DNA of 64,000 nucleotides from positions 1-64,000 of the forward strand of contig NZ_NFKI01000002.1 in assembly GCF_002160305.1 (NCBI RefSeq), given 5' to 3'. The translations under genes were made by a program, and so were the position numbers. Of the stretch, positions 52,038 to 60,382 are shown in pieces. Under the pieces are notes generated by a model, which saw only the letters and a program-made list of their open reading frames with translations, was not told the origin of the DNA and ran no database searches. This DNA is from Pseudoflavonifractor sp. An184. Its GTDB lineage: Bacteria; Bacillota; Clostridia; Oscillospirales; Oscillospiraceae. Each line of letters starts with the position of its first letter. Position 1 is the first letter of the stretch.

Positions 52038-52928
52038 TTACTTCACCAGAACCGGGTTGACGCCCACCTTCTTGCCCTTCTCATAGACATAGAAGCCGGC
52101 GCCGGACTTGCGGCCCAGGTAGCCGGCGGCCACCATCTTCCGCAGCAGGTGGGCAGGACGGTACTTGGTGTCGCCCAGGTCGATGTAGAAGGTCTCCATA
52201 ACCTCCAGCAGGATGTCCAGGCCGATCATATCCGCCAGAGCCAGGGGGCCCATGGGGTGGTTACAGCCGCGCATCATGCCCTCATCCACGTCCTCCACGC
52301 TGCCGATGTCCTCGTCCAGGACCTGCACGGCCTCGTTGAGCATGGGCAGGAGCATACGGTTGACGATGAAGCCGGGCTTGTCCTTGGCCAGGATGGTGCG
52401 CTTGCCCATGTGCTGACCAACAGTGGTCACGATGTCAATGGTCTCCTGAGAGGTGCGCAGGCCGTAGACGATCTCCACCAGGCCCATCACCGGCACGGGG
52501 GAGAAGAAGTGCAGGCCCACAACCTTCTCCGGACGAGTGGTGGCGGCGGCCAGGCTGGTCATGGAGATAGAGGAGGTGTTGGAGGCAAAAATGGTGCGGT
52601 CGTCGCAGATCTTGTCCAGCTGCTGGAAAATGGCGCGCTTGGCGTCCAGATTCTCATAGATGGCCTCGATGACCAGATCCACGTTGGAAGCGGTATGTAC
52701 GCTGGGGGTGATGGTCAGACGGCTCATGCAGTCTTCCTTCTCCTCGGCGGTCATCTTGCCCTTCTCCACCAGACGGTCCAGACGGGCGCTGATGCCGGCC
52801 TGCCCCCGCTCAAGGGCGGCCTTGCTCTGATCGTTCAGGATAACCTCATAGCCGTACTGGAGGGCGGTCTGGGCGATGCCGCTGCCCATCAGACCGGAAC
52901 CGACAACAAAGATTTTACGGATTTCCAT
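52038..52928 (-). CDS. hbd: 3-hydroxybutyryl-CoA dehydrogenase
   Basis: A 296-residue NAD(P)-dependent dehydrogenase that reduces acetoacetyl-CoA in the butyrate pathway. The Rossmann motif VVGSGLMGSGIAQ is at residues 8-20; the catalytic region SNTSSISMTSLA and VGLHFFSPVPVMGLVE, with the catalytic His, and the C-terminal GCNHPMGPLALADMIGLD dimer domain are clear. The other butyrate genes are not adjacent. AAGGAGATCAAA precedes the ATG. Confidence 0.95.
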   Translation of the reverse strand: MEIRKIFVVGSGLMGSGIAQTALQYGYEVILNDQSKAALERGQAGISARLDRLVEKGKMTAEEKEDCMSRLTITPSVHTASNVDLVIEAIYENLDAKRAIFQQLDKICDDRTIFASNTSSISMTSLAAATTRPEKVVGLHFFSPVPVMGLVEIVYGLRTSQETIDIVTTVGQHMGKRTILAKDKPGFIVNRMLLPMLNEAVQVLDEDIGSVEDVDEGMMRGCNHPMGPLALADMIGLDILLEVMETFYIDLGDTKYRPAHLLRKMVAAGYLGRKSGAGFYVYEKGKKVGVNPVLVK

Positions 52929-53011
52929 TTTGATCTCCTTCTTTTACTATGAAATTGTACGCCCTGGAGTTTCCTCCAGGCAACCGGCTTCGGCGGAAAT
53001 CGGTCACAATC

Positions 53012-53040
53012 ATCTTAACACACCGCCCTCTATTTGTCCA
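53012..53040 (-). promoter_or_regulatory. hbd promoter
   Basis: On the minus strand TGGACA (plus 53035-53040) and TAAGAT (plus 53012-53017) with a 17-bp spacer. The rest of 52929-53336 shows no gene. Confidence 0.65.
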
Positions 53041-53242
53041 GCGGAAATCCGGATTCCACCGGATTTTGTCGCCCGCCTCCCTCCCGGATCTATAAAAAGC
53101 CGGCCTGTCGGAGCGGACAGCGCTCAGCAGCAGCCGAAAACCCCTTGCTTTCTTCCTCCAAACCGCCTATCATAACATCTGCCTGGCAGACCGCATCGGG
53201 GACGGCCCCATACGCTCAGCACCGCCCCCTGCGCCTCCATGC

Positions 53243-53271
53243 TTGCGGCTTTGCCCTCCCTGCATTATAAT
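53243..53271 (+). promoter_or_regulatory. Promoter of DUF4352-like lipoprotein gene
   Basis: TTGCGG at 53243-53248 and TATAAT at 53266-53271 with a 17-bp spacer, 65 bp before the start. Confidence 0.7.
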
Positions 53272-53336
53272 AGGGACACGACCGCGGGCTCCCATACCGG
53301 TGAACCCGCCATTTTGATCTGGAAGGAGCACCTGCC

Positions 53337-53849
53337 ATGCAAGGGACAAAAATCTGGCTTCTGGGAGGGCTGACGGCCCTGGTCCTGTCCGGCTGCGGCC
53401 TCCTCCCCGGAACGGAGCGCACCGAGACGGAGGAGGTCCATGTGGGGGATACCGTCTCCACCTCCTGGTTTGACTACACCATCACCAGCGCGCAGTCCGC
53501 GGACTCCTATCAGGCCCGCGCCGCCGACGAGGGCTGCAAGCTGATCGTGGTGGAGCTCACCATCCAAAACCGCTTCGACGAGCCGGTCCCCATGTATGAC
53601 TCCGACTTTCAGCTGTACTGGGGCGAATACGCCCAGGACCAGTGGGCCCTCCCACTGGAGACCTACTGCTCTGAGCAGCTGCCCCAGGAGTACAGCCTGG
53701 CCGTGGGCGAGACCCGGGAGGGCGCCCTGGTGTACCAGGTCCCCGACAGCGCCTGCGACTTCACCCTGGCCTTTCTGGAGGTCTTTGACAACGGCACCCC
53801 CGAGGGCGAGGAGGGAGACGTCTACCTGGCCTACTTTACCACCTCCTGA
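53337..53849 (+). CDS. Lipoprotein, DUF4352-like
   Basis: A 170-residue lipoprotein. The signal peptide has lipobox VLSGC with the cysteine at residue 20. The mature domain has the DUF4352 telokin-like pattern (VGDTVSTSWFDYTITSAQSA, LIVVELTIQNRFDEPVPMYDSDFQLYW, ALVYQVPDSACDFTLAF). GGAAGGAG precedes the ATG. The function is unknown. Confidence 0.85.
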   Translation: MQGTKIWLLGGLTALVLSGCGLLPGTERTETEEVHVGDTVSTSWFDYTITSAQSADSYQARAADEGCKLIVVELTIQNRFDEPVPMYDSDFQLYWGEYAQDQWALPLETYCSEQLPQEYSLAVGETREGALVYQVPDSACDFTLAFLEVFDNGTPEGEEGDVYLAYFTTS

Positions 53850-53883
53850 GTCCGCCAGATCCACCGTTTTGACGCGCATGAAC

Positions 53884-53918
53884 AGGGCCGCCGGTTTTAC
53901 CGGCGGCCCTCAGTTTTT
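53884..53918. terminator. Terminator between lipoprotein and hydrolase genes
   Basis: Stem agggccgccgg / ccggcggccct (TTTTA loop), followed by a T-run. It lies between convergent genes. Confidence 0.85.
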
Positions 53919-53947
53919 AGGAAACACTCCAAGGCTTCCGGGGCGAT

Positions 53948-54712
53948 CTATGTTACCCCGTCCGGAACCAGAAACGCCCGGACGTCCCCGGCCAGCTCCT
54001 CCGCACGGGACAGGATGAGCGGATGCTCGCCGGTCTCGTACAGTTTATAGTGGATGTTTGGGTTTAAGCCGCACAGCCGCCTGCACTCCCCCTCCATGTC
54101 GTTGGCCAGCATCCGGTCCGCCCGGCTGACCGTGATGAGCAGAGGGACCTGGATGGTCTCGATGGGGCGGTGGAACAGCCGGACGCCCTTCCGCTCATAG
54201 TTCACCAGGGCCTGGGTGTCCAGATCCACCACCGTCTCCCAGTCCTCCCCCTGGCACCACTCATAAAACCCCCGGGCCTGCTCGTCCCCCTTGGCGGCCT
54301 GCCGCTCCCGGAGGATTCCGTCCCCAAAGCCCTGGGGCAGGGCGCTCCCGTCAAAGCTGTCCGCCACCACCCGGCCAAACAGCTCGGGGGCCTCCAGCGC
54401 GGCGTTGATGGCGGCGTACGCGCCCCCGCTGGTCCCCACCAGATTTACCTTCCCACAGTCCAGGCGCCGGCACAGCTCCGCCGCCTGGCGGCCCTGGTCG
54501 ATCCACAGCTCCTCCGGGAAGGCGTCCACCCGCTGGGACTTTCCATTCCCCAGAAAGTCCAGCAAAATCACCCGGAAGTGCCGGGTGTACAGGGGCAGGA
54601 GAAAGGTAAACATCCGGGAGGAGGCGGTGTTTCCGTGGAGGAATAGGCAGGGCTCCCCTTGGCCCGCCTCCTGGTAGAAAATCTCCTTTCCCCGATAGGT
54701 GAAATACGGCAT
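53948..54712 (-). CDS. Alpha/beta hydrolase
   Basis: A 254-residue alpha/beta hydrolase. Oxyanion region CLFLHGNTASSRMF, nucleophile elbow LVGTSGGAYAA (Ser about residue 94), acid in ITVSRADRML, and catalytic His in YETGEHPLILSR. No signal peptide. The substrate is unknown. Confidence 0.93.
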   Translation of the reverse strand: MPYFTYRGKEIFYQEAGQGEPCLFLHGNTASSRMFTFLLPLYTRHFRVILLDFLGNGKSQRVDAFPEELWIDQGRQAAELCRRLDCGKVNLVGTSGGAYAAINAALEAPELFGRVVADSFDGSALPQGFGDGILRERQAAKGDEQARGFYEWCQGEDWETVVDLDTQALVNYERKGVRLFHRPIETIQVPLLITVSRADRMLANDMEGECRRLCGLNPNIHYKLYETGEHPLILSRAEELAGDVRAFLVPDGVT

Positions 54713-54816
54713 CCGCGCCGCCTCCCCTCGTCATTTGCCGGAATCCGCCCGGACCCGGCTTGTCTCTGGTCCCACTATACCTGATTTTTCCTCCGGATGC
54801 AAGGATGGGCCGCGAG

Positions 54817-54850
54817 AAAGGCCGCCCGGCTCAAATGGGAGCCGGGCGGC
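54817..54850 (-). terminator. Terminator of amidase gene
   Basis: A 12-bp stem (gccgcccggctc / gagccgggcggc) 13 bp after the stop, with a weak T-tract on the minus strand. Confidence 0.65.
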
Positions 54851-54862
54851 GGGCACTGCGGG

Positions 54863-55375
54863 CTATCCCGCCGCCGGGGGGCGGGTGCCCAGGATGTGGA
54901 GAAACCGGATCTCCTGAAAGTAGTAGGTGCTCAGGGGGCGGAAGTCCGCGTCCTGGCTGTGGGCGGCCACCAGGATGTTGTCCAGGGTGGGCGGGTCCCC
55001 CACCTCCACAATGATGGGGGTGTGGCCGAACGTGTCGTAAGCAAACCGGAGCTGCACAAAATCCCCGGGCAGCAGCATATCCGGGGAGGCCGCCACCCCC
55101 ACCGGTCCCTGGGACGCCTCCCGCCGGGTCATAAAGTTGTAAAAGTATGGCACTCCCGTCCAGGCGGGGGCTTTATGCCCCGCGTCAATGTAGTACCAGC
55201 CGAAATCCGGGGTGAAATTCATCACTCCGCTGCCCTGGTACAGGCACTGGGAGGCGAAGTTGGTGCAGTCGCCCCCGATGGTCTCAAAGTCAAAATACCT
55301 GGGATTGCGGCTGAAGGCCCACTGGTGGGCGTAGCGCACCGCCGCCTGGCGGTCGTATGGAATCAGCTCGGGCAA
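54863..55375 (-). CDS. Amidase domain (Amidase_6-type) protein
   Basis: A 170-residue papain-like amidase of the Amidase_6/CHAP type. YDRQAAVRYAHQWAFSRNPRY is the family start; GGDCTNFASQCLYQG holds the catalytic Cys; FGHTPIIVEV the catalytic His. No signal peptide is visible, odd for a wall hydrolase. The start appears to be a TTG at 55375 with GGGGGAG upstream. An unseen longer form is possible. Confidence 0.85.
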   Translation of the reverse strand: MPELIPYDRQAAVRYAHQWAFSRNPRYFDFETIGGDCTNFASQCLYQGSGVMNFTPDFGWYYIDAGHKAPAWTGVPYFYNFMTRREASQGPVGVAASPDMLLPGDFVQLRFAYDTFGHTPIIVEVGDPPTLDNILVAAHSQDADFRPLSTYYFQEIRFLHILGTRPPAAG

Positions 55376-55441
55376 GGTATCTCCCCCTCTCCTCCCTCCA
55401 TGCTATGCCCGCGGCGGCGGCCGGGGAACCCCGCGGCAGAC

Positions 55442-55483
55442 AAAAGGGCCGTCTGCGGCATGTTATTTTGCCGCAGACGGCCC
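55442..55483 (-). terminator. Terminator of truncated HTH regulator
   Basis: A 14-bp stem (gggccgtctgcggc / gccgcagacggccc), 19 bp after the stop, with a short T-tract. Confidence 0.75.
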
Positions 55484-55501
55484 CGTCCAGCTCTATTTAG
55501 T

Positions 55502-56698
55502 TTAGAGGGTAAAGTCCCAGTCCGCCGGGTCGGAGGAGTAGGAACCGCCTGTGCTCCACTCCCCATCCACCACATGCAGATCCGGGTAGGATACCACCAT
55601 AAAGCTCCGGCCGTACTGGTCGGTGACCTGAGCGGCAAAACACAGGGTATCCCCCTCCTCCAGTTCCACCTCCTGAGGGTCCAGGCGGAAACACCGGCCT
55701 CCCTCCTCAGCGTCCCAGCTCTCCGGCTTCTCGCAGCGCTCCATCCACGCCACCAATTTTTGGTTTTGGAACAGCCCCATACGTACTGTCTTGACCCAGC
55801 TCCGTCCCACCGTATTGTTGACTTTGGAAGCCTCCGAACTGTTTTCCTCCACCACCAGCCCAAAGCTCTCTGGTATCTCCACCGTCCCCTCCAGGGACTG
55901 AGGAAGGGTCATCAGCGCGAACTCCAGGTAGCGGATGCCCACCGAGGGGAAGCTGTTCTGGTATAGATTTTCGTACTGGTCCAGCAGCTGGGTCTGCCGG
56001 GTATCCCCGGCGATAAAGACAGCGGAGAGGGCAATCACATCCGTGAGAGGACAGGTGGCCTCCCCGGTAAACGCGCCGCTCTCCTCCTCCTGGGCGGGAA
56101 ACTCCAGGGTCTCCTCCCCGTTGTCCGCCAGAAAAACCACCGACATTCCGGGGGTATAGGTTTTTGGCACCACCCGCAGAGAGAAGGCGACCGTGTTGGC
56201 CGCCAGGTCGGCGGAGCGCAGCTGGGTGCCGTAGTCGGCGGTGAGGTCGTTCTGGGCCTTCAGCACCTCCTCCACCCGGTCGGTAATGGAGCCGATCTGG
56301 CGGTTGACCGAGGACGTGACATTCCCCACCGAATTGGCCAGCTCGTAATATCGCCGGTCCATCTGGTCCAGGCGCTGAAAAAGCGTCACACCGCCCACAG
56401 CGATCATCAGAGCCGCCAGCCCCGCCGCAGCCCAGGGCCACCAGCGGCGCTTTTTGGTGGACTGCCCCACCAGCTCCTCCACCTGCTTCCGCTGGCCCTC
56501 GCTGAGCTCTTCCGGCTCGGTGCGCTGATAGCGGCCCAAAATCTCCTCCAGCAGCTTCAGCTGCTCCGGGGAGAAGTCCACGCTCTGGGGCTCCGGCTCC
56601 TCCTCCACCCCCAGCAGCCAGCCCACGGGCACCTGAAAGAGGCGGCTCAGGGCCACCAGCTTGTCGATGTCGGGCAGAGACAGGTCTGTTTCCCATAG
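55502..56698 (-). pseudogene. HTH-XRE membrane regulator, 5' end removed by mobile element
   Basis: The in-frame sequence from 56698 reads WETDLSLPDIDKLVALSRLF, the second half of a typical XRE helix-turn-helix (sKWE...PDIDKL). The first about 30-35 residues are missing and an in-frame TAA (56699-56701) lies at the junction. The rest continues: a linker, a transmembrane helix (about 95-115), a coiled region and a C-terminal domain of about 260 residues of unknown role. A GTG at 56656 could restart a 384-residue product without a complete DNA-binding domain. Confidence 0.85.
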
Positions 56699-56717
56699 TT
56701 AAGGATATGGATGCAAG

Positions 56718-58325
56718 TTAATCAATTTTGCCGATAAATCGGTAGTAAATCTCAATCTCCTGATCTCGCATCCCATCCGCACCTTTAGTAGCCTCATGAA
56801 TCACAATCTTCTCAATCAGGGTATTGAGAAGTTCAGCGGTCAGTTCTGTGGGATTGGCGTACTGCTTGATGAGAGCGACCCACTTTTCGGCATTCAGGGC
56901 AGTTTGCTGCTCTGCGGACAGCTCCGCTTGCAAGCGGCTGATCTTTTCCTCCAGCTCCAGCTGTTCTGCCTGGTACTTTTTCGTCAGCAGATTGAAGTTA
57001 TACTCGGTGATGCGTCCGGCGGACCAGTCCTCATACATTCGGACAAACTTTCCATCCACTTCTGCCTTGCGCTTTTCCGCCCGTTTCAGTTCGGATTCCT
57101 GACGCTTGGCGGCGGTCATGCGTTCCCGGTCACCGTTTTTCAAAATCTGCTGCAAGAGTTTTTCTTCGCTCAGCTGCGCCCGATGGGACCAATACTGGAT
57201 TCTGGACAGTACATAGACATAGAGCGTGTCATAGCGGATATAATGCGCCGAGCATTGTGTACCCATCTGTCCGTATTGGCTGCAAGTGAAGTGGCTGTAC
57301 GGCGTTTTATTCTGCCGGTTTGTGCCGAAGCGCATAGACCAGCCACAATCTGCACATTTTACAAGACCGGCGAAAATCTGCGTTGTGGCATCCTTCTGCT
57401 GCCGTCTGCGGCTGGCAATCTGCTTTTGCACCTGCTCAAACACATCCCGGCTGATGATCGCCTCATGGGTATTTTCCACCCGAATCCATTCTTCTTTCGG
57501 CTTGCGCACCTTTTTCTTGTTTTTATAAGAGATATTGGTCTGCTTATTGTGCACGCTGTTGCCGATATAGGTTTCATCTTGCAGGATACTTTTGACCTGA
57601 GCAATCGTCCAGGCATAGGATTTTTCTTCCGGCGCATTGGCATAGATATTGGCGAAAGTTCCATACCGCTGATAATTGAGCCAGCCCGCAGTCGGGACTT
57701 TCTCTGCAATCAGGGTCTTGGTGATCTTCGCCGCACCTGCTCCATGAAACGCAAGGTCAAAGATTTTCTCGATGATCCAGCGGGTTTCTTCGTCTATGGC
57801 TAAAGTGTTTTTGATTTCTGGATGGCGGATGTATCCCAGCGGCGCATAGGCAAAAGTACGTTCTCCGGCAGCAAATTTGGCACGGAGCGCCGTTTTCACC
57901 TTGCGGCTGGTATCCTTTGCAAACCATTCGTTGAAAAGGTTCTTGAACGGCACAAAATCCGAAAGTCCTTTTTCGGTGTCCTCATTTTCGGCCACAGCGA
58001 TGTATCGAATCTGCTTTTCCGGGAACACAAATTCCAGATAGTAGTCCATCATTACGTGTTCACGGCCAAAGCGACTGAGGTCTTTGGTAATGATGCAGTT
58101 GACCTTTCCGGCCTCCACATCATCCATCATCCGCTGAAAACTGGGACGCTCGAAGTTCGTTCCGCTCCATCCGTCATCGACATATTCGCCATACACCGAA
58201 AGGCCATGTTCCTTTGCGTACTGCTGCAAAATGGTGCGCTGAGTCTCGATACTCACGCTGTCGCCATAGTTTTCGTCGTCACGGCTGAGACGCATATAGA
58301 GTGCGGTATTGTAAGGTTGTTTCAC
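56718..58325 (-). CDS. Large serine recombinase (TnpX-like)
   Basis: A 535-residue recombinase. The N-terminal resolvase domain has the catalytic serine in ALYMRLSRDDENYGDSVS and later CIITKDLSRFGREHVMMDYYLE. Then come the recombinase domain (FAYAPLGYIRH), a zinc ribbon (FAGLVKCADCGWSMRFGT...HFTCSQYG) and a C-terminal coiled coil (about 395-490). The GTG start at 58325 has AGAAGGAGG upstream. Its position at the element end adjoining the broken target gene fits an integrase/excisionase. Confidence 0.94.
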   Translation of the reverse strand: MKQPYNTALYMRLSRDDENYGDSVSIETQRTILQQYAKEHGLSVYGEYVDDGWSGTNFERPSFQRMMDDVEAGKVNCIITKDLSRFGREHVMMDYYLEFVFPEKQIRYIAVAENEDTEKGLSDFVPFKNLFNEWFAKDTSRKVKTALRAKFAAGERTFAYAPLGYIRHPEIKNTLAIDEETRWIIEKIFDLAFHGAGAAKITKTLIAEKVPTAGWLNYQRYGTFANIYANAPEEKSYAWTIAQVKSILQDETYIGNSVHNKQTNISYKNKKKVRKPKEEWIRVENTHEAIISRDVFEQVQKQIASRRRQQKDATTQIFAGLVKCADCGWSMRFGTNRQNKTPYSHFTCSQYGQMGTQCSAHYIRYDTLYVYVLSRIQYWSHRAQLSEEKLLQQILKNGDRERMTAAKRQESELKRAEKRKAEVDGKFVRMYEDWSAGRITEYNFNLLTKKYQAEQLELEEKISRLQAELSAEQQTALNAEKWVALIKQYANPTELTAELLNTLIEKIVIHEATKGADGMRDQEIEIYYRFIGKID

Positions 58326-58354
58326 GGTAAAAATCCTCCTTCTAATCGAAACAA

Positions 58355-58409
58355 CCCACGCTTACAATACTTCTGTTTTTATTATACCGTAAGCGTGGGT
58401 GTGGTTCAA
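58355..58409 (-). promoter_or_regulatory. Recombinase promoter framed by an 11-bp inverted repeat
   Basis: On the minus strand TTGAAC (plus 58404-58409) and TATAAT (plus 58381-58386) are 17 bp apart. Perfect arms CCCACGCTTAC (58355-58365) and GTAAGCGTGGG (58389-58399) flank the -10. They could be an operator or a leader hairpin. Confidence 0.8.
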
Positions 58410-58432
58410 CGACATTTTGTTGTGGAATGGGT

Positions 58433-58732
58433 TTATCCAGCGTTGCGGGCAGCATACTGGATCACATTTTCAATCAGCCTGTCCATGGGTTTACCTGCTT
58501 GGGAGAAATGCTCGGATACTCGAATCCGAGTATTGCCGCAGTAAAAATATTGGATGCCATCCGGCTCTGTGACATAGACCGAGGTGTTCTCCAGTGTCGG
58601 TTCGGGTTCATCCTCCCAGCTGCGCCATTCTTCCAGAGTTTCCAACGGCGGTTCAAAAATCGGTTCAAAGCAGGATTCAATGTCGATATAACCATAGTCG
58701 GGTTCGCTCATAAAATCTTTGTGTTTTCTCAT
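58433..58732 (-). CDS. TnpW-like small protein
   Basis: A 99-residue protein. The C-terminal half (GNTRIRVSEHFSQAGKPMDRLIENVIQYA) matches the pattern of TnpW-family transposon proteins; the N-terminal half is acidic and proline-rich. GGAGGAAACTGC precedes the ATG. It lies between the relaxase and the recombinase on the same strand. The function is unknown. Confidence 0.7.
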   Translation of the reverse strand: MRKHKDFMSEPDYGYIDIESCFEPIFEPPLETLEEWRSWEDEPEPTLENTSVYVTEPDGIQYFYCGNTRIRVSEHFSQAGKPMDRLIENVIQYAARNAG

Positions 58733-58749
58733 GCAGTTTCCTCCATCAA

Positions 58750-60036
58750 TTAAAGTTCCATATCCTGCGACTTACGGCGGGAAGGTTGATCGTGCTGCCT
58801 CGTTTGTCGGGTTCGGGTCAAAATGGCGTCAAGAAAAGCCCGCACCTTTTCGGGTGCGAGCTTGACAGCGTCCAGATATGGCTGGACTTCCTTTTTCAGT
58901 TCTTGGTACTTGTCATAAATCTTTTCATACCGCTGTTTCCAGACAGCGGCACTCTTTTGCGCTTGTTGCAACTTATCTTCCAAGCGGCTGTTTTCTGCCT
59001 TGGCAAGAATCCCATTGACCGCATAATCCTTGAGCGTGCTGCACTCAGATGGAGTCAGAGTGATATTGCCGGTGATCGTCTTTTTCCCCATGGAGCGGAT
59101 TTCCTGTACGGTCAGGGCGGTGGTGCGCTGTTCTTTGGTCTGCTTTTGCAGGGATTGCAGCTCTTTTTGCTTTTTCTCTACAGCAGCCTGTGCGGTGTCC
59201 AGCGCCTGCTCCGTCTGAGCGATTTGGGCGGTCACATCTTCCAGCCGCTGCTGTTCCTGTGCTACCTTGAACTGGGTCACCGTCAGATGTTCCTCGGTGC
59301 TGCCACGCTCTCCACGCTCCACATCCGTATATCCGGCAGCTTTCATATAGTTGAAGAAATCGTCTTGCAGGACACTGTATGATGTCCGCAGGACTTTCTT
59401 GCCCTTGGCGGTCAAAAGCGGATTGCCCTGCTCATCCAGAGCTACCTTGGATTCCCACTTTTTACTGCGGCTGACCTGCATAATGGTCTCCTTGACTGTA
59501 CCTACAAGGGACTTATCCTTGCACCGCTTCGACCAAAGAATCTGTTTTTCCACCACCGGGACATAGACCACATGAAGGTGGTAGTGGTACACATCCTGCC
59601 CCAGAGCTTCCGACATAGCCCGGTTGCGTTCATCGGCGTGCATGACGGCAGAGAGGATATACTGCTCACCGCCCACGATCTCTACGGCAGCTTTGTATGC
59701 ATCGGTGTAGAATTGCTTGGCATATTCGTAGCCACCGTGGTTGTGGAAGTAGGCGGAGTTCACATCAAAAATCAGTTCCCCGTATTTCACCGCATCGGCT
59801 TTCAGACCACGGGTAGAGATAACGCCATCGGCAATCAACTGATCGAACATGGCGGCATAGCTGTCGGTGGGTGCTTTGAAATGGATATTCCGGTAGGTCT
59901 GGGTGGTATCAATATCCTGGTTGGAGTAGCTATCCTTTTCTCGTTCATTATGTTCCTGAACTTTCGCCACATCATCAAGTGTGGGCAAGTCCTGGTTACG
60001 GGCAAAGGTGCGGTCGATTCCGTCGTTTCTGGCCAT
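58750..60036 (-). CDS. Mob/Pre-type relaxase (plasmid recombination protein)
   Basis: A 428-residue relaxase. The N-terminal half has the DINA-like region (EKDSYSNQDIDTTQTYRN) and the metal motif YHYHLHVVYVPVVEK, with HxH near residue 155. The C-terminal half is a long coiled coil (about 265-400). It would nick the candidate oriT just upstream and allow mobilisation by a helper system. GGAGCTGATTTTT precedes the ATG. Confidence 0.92.
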   Translation of the reverse strand: MARNDGIDRTFARNQDLPTLDDVAKVQEHNEREKDSYSNQDIDTTQTYRNIHFKAPTDSYAAMFDQLIADGVISTRGLKADAVKYGELIFDVNSAYFHNHGGYEYAKQFYTDAYKAAVEIVGGEQYILSAVMHADERNRAMSEALGQDVYHYHLHVVYVPVVEKQILWSKRCKDKSLVGTVKETIMQVSRSKKWESKVALDEQGNPLLTAKGKKVLRTSYSVLQDDFFNYMKAAGYTDVERGERGSTEEHLTVTQFKVAQEQQRLEDVTAQIAQTEQALDTAQAAVEKKQKELQSLQKQTKEQRTTALTVQEIRSMGKKTITGNITLTPSECSTLKDYAVNGILAKAENSRLEDKLQQAQKSAAVWKQRYEKIYDKYQELKKEVQPYLDAVKLAPEKVRAFLDAILTRTRQTRQHDQPSRRKSQDMEL

Positions 60037-60086
60037 AAAAATCAGCTCCTTTCCATTGTGTGGCAGACGGCTGAGGGACGGGGATG

Positions 60087-60192
60087 CACTTCCTGCGGGA
60101 AGTGTAATAACCCACTATGACACTTTCATCCCGAAGGGCTGCAAAGTGCCGTGGGCTCTCCGAGGGGGAATTGCGGTCATTGCGATGACCGC
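60087..60192. other. Candidate oriT
   Basis: Upstream of the relaxase gene lie three inverted repeats: cacttcc/ggaagtg (60087-60104); nested cccac/gtggg, cacttt/aaagtg and ccc/ggg (60111-60155); and gcggtcat/atgaccgc (60173-60192). Position and structure fit an origin of transfer for a Mob/Pre relaxase. The nick site is not identified. The rest of 60037-60382 has no gene. Confidence 0.5.
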
Positions 60193-60382
60193 TGCTGAAC
60201 TGCCCGGAAACCGTCTGCATCGCTTCCTGTTGTTCAGCCCGGACAGCCGATGTTCTGCCAAACATCAGCCATCCGGCAGCAAACAAAGGCGTGCTTTGTC
60301 TGCCGTTGGGGTGCGATACGAGAGTCCCATATAGAGACGGTTTTGGGTAAAACGCTGTGTACATACGTACAAGAGCACGGTG

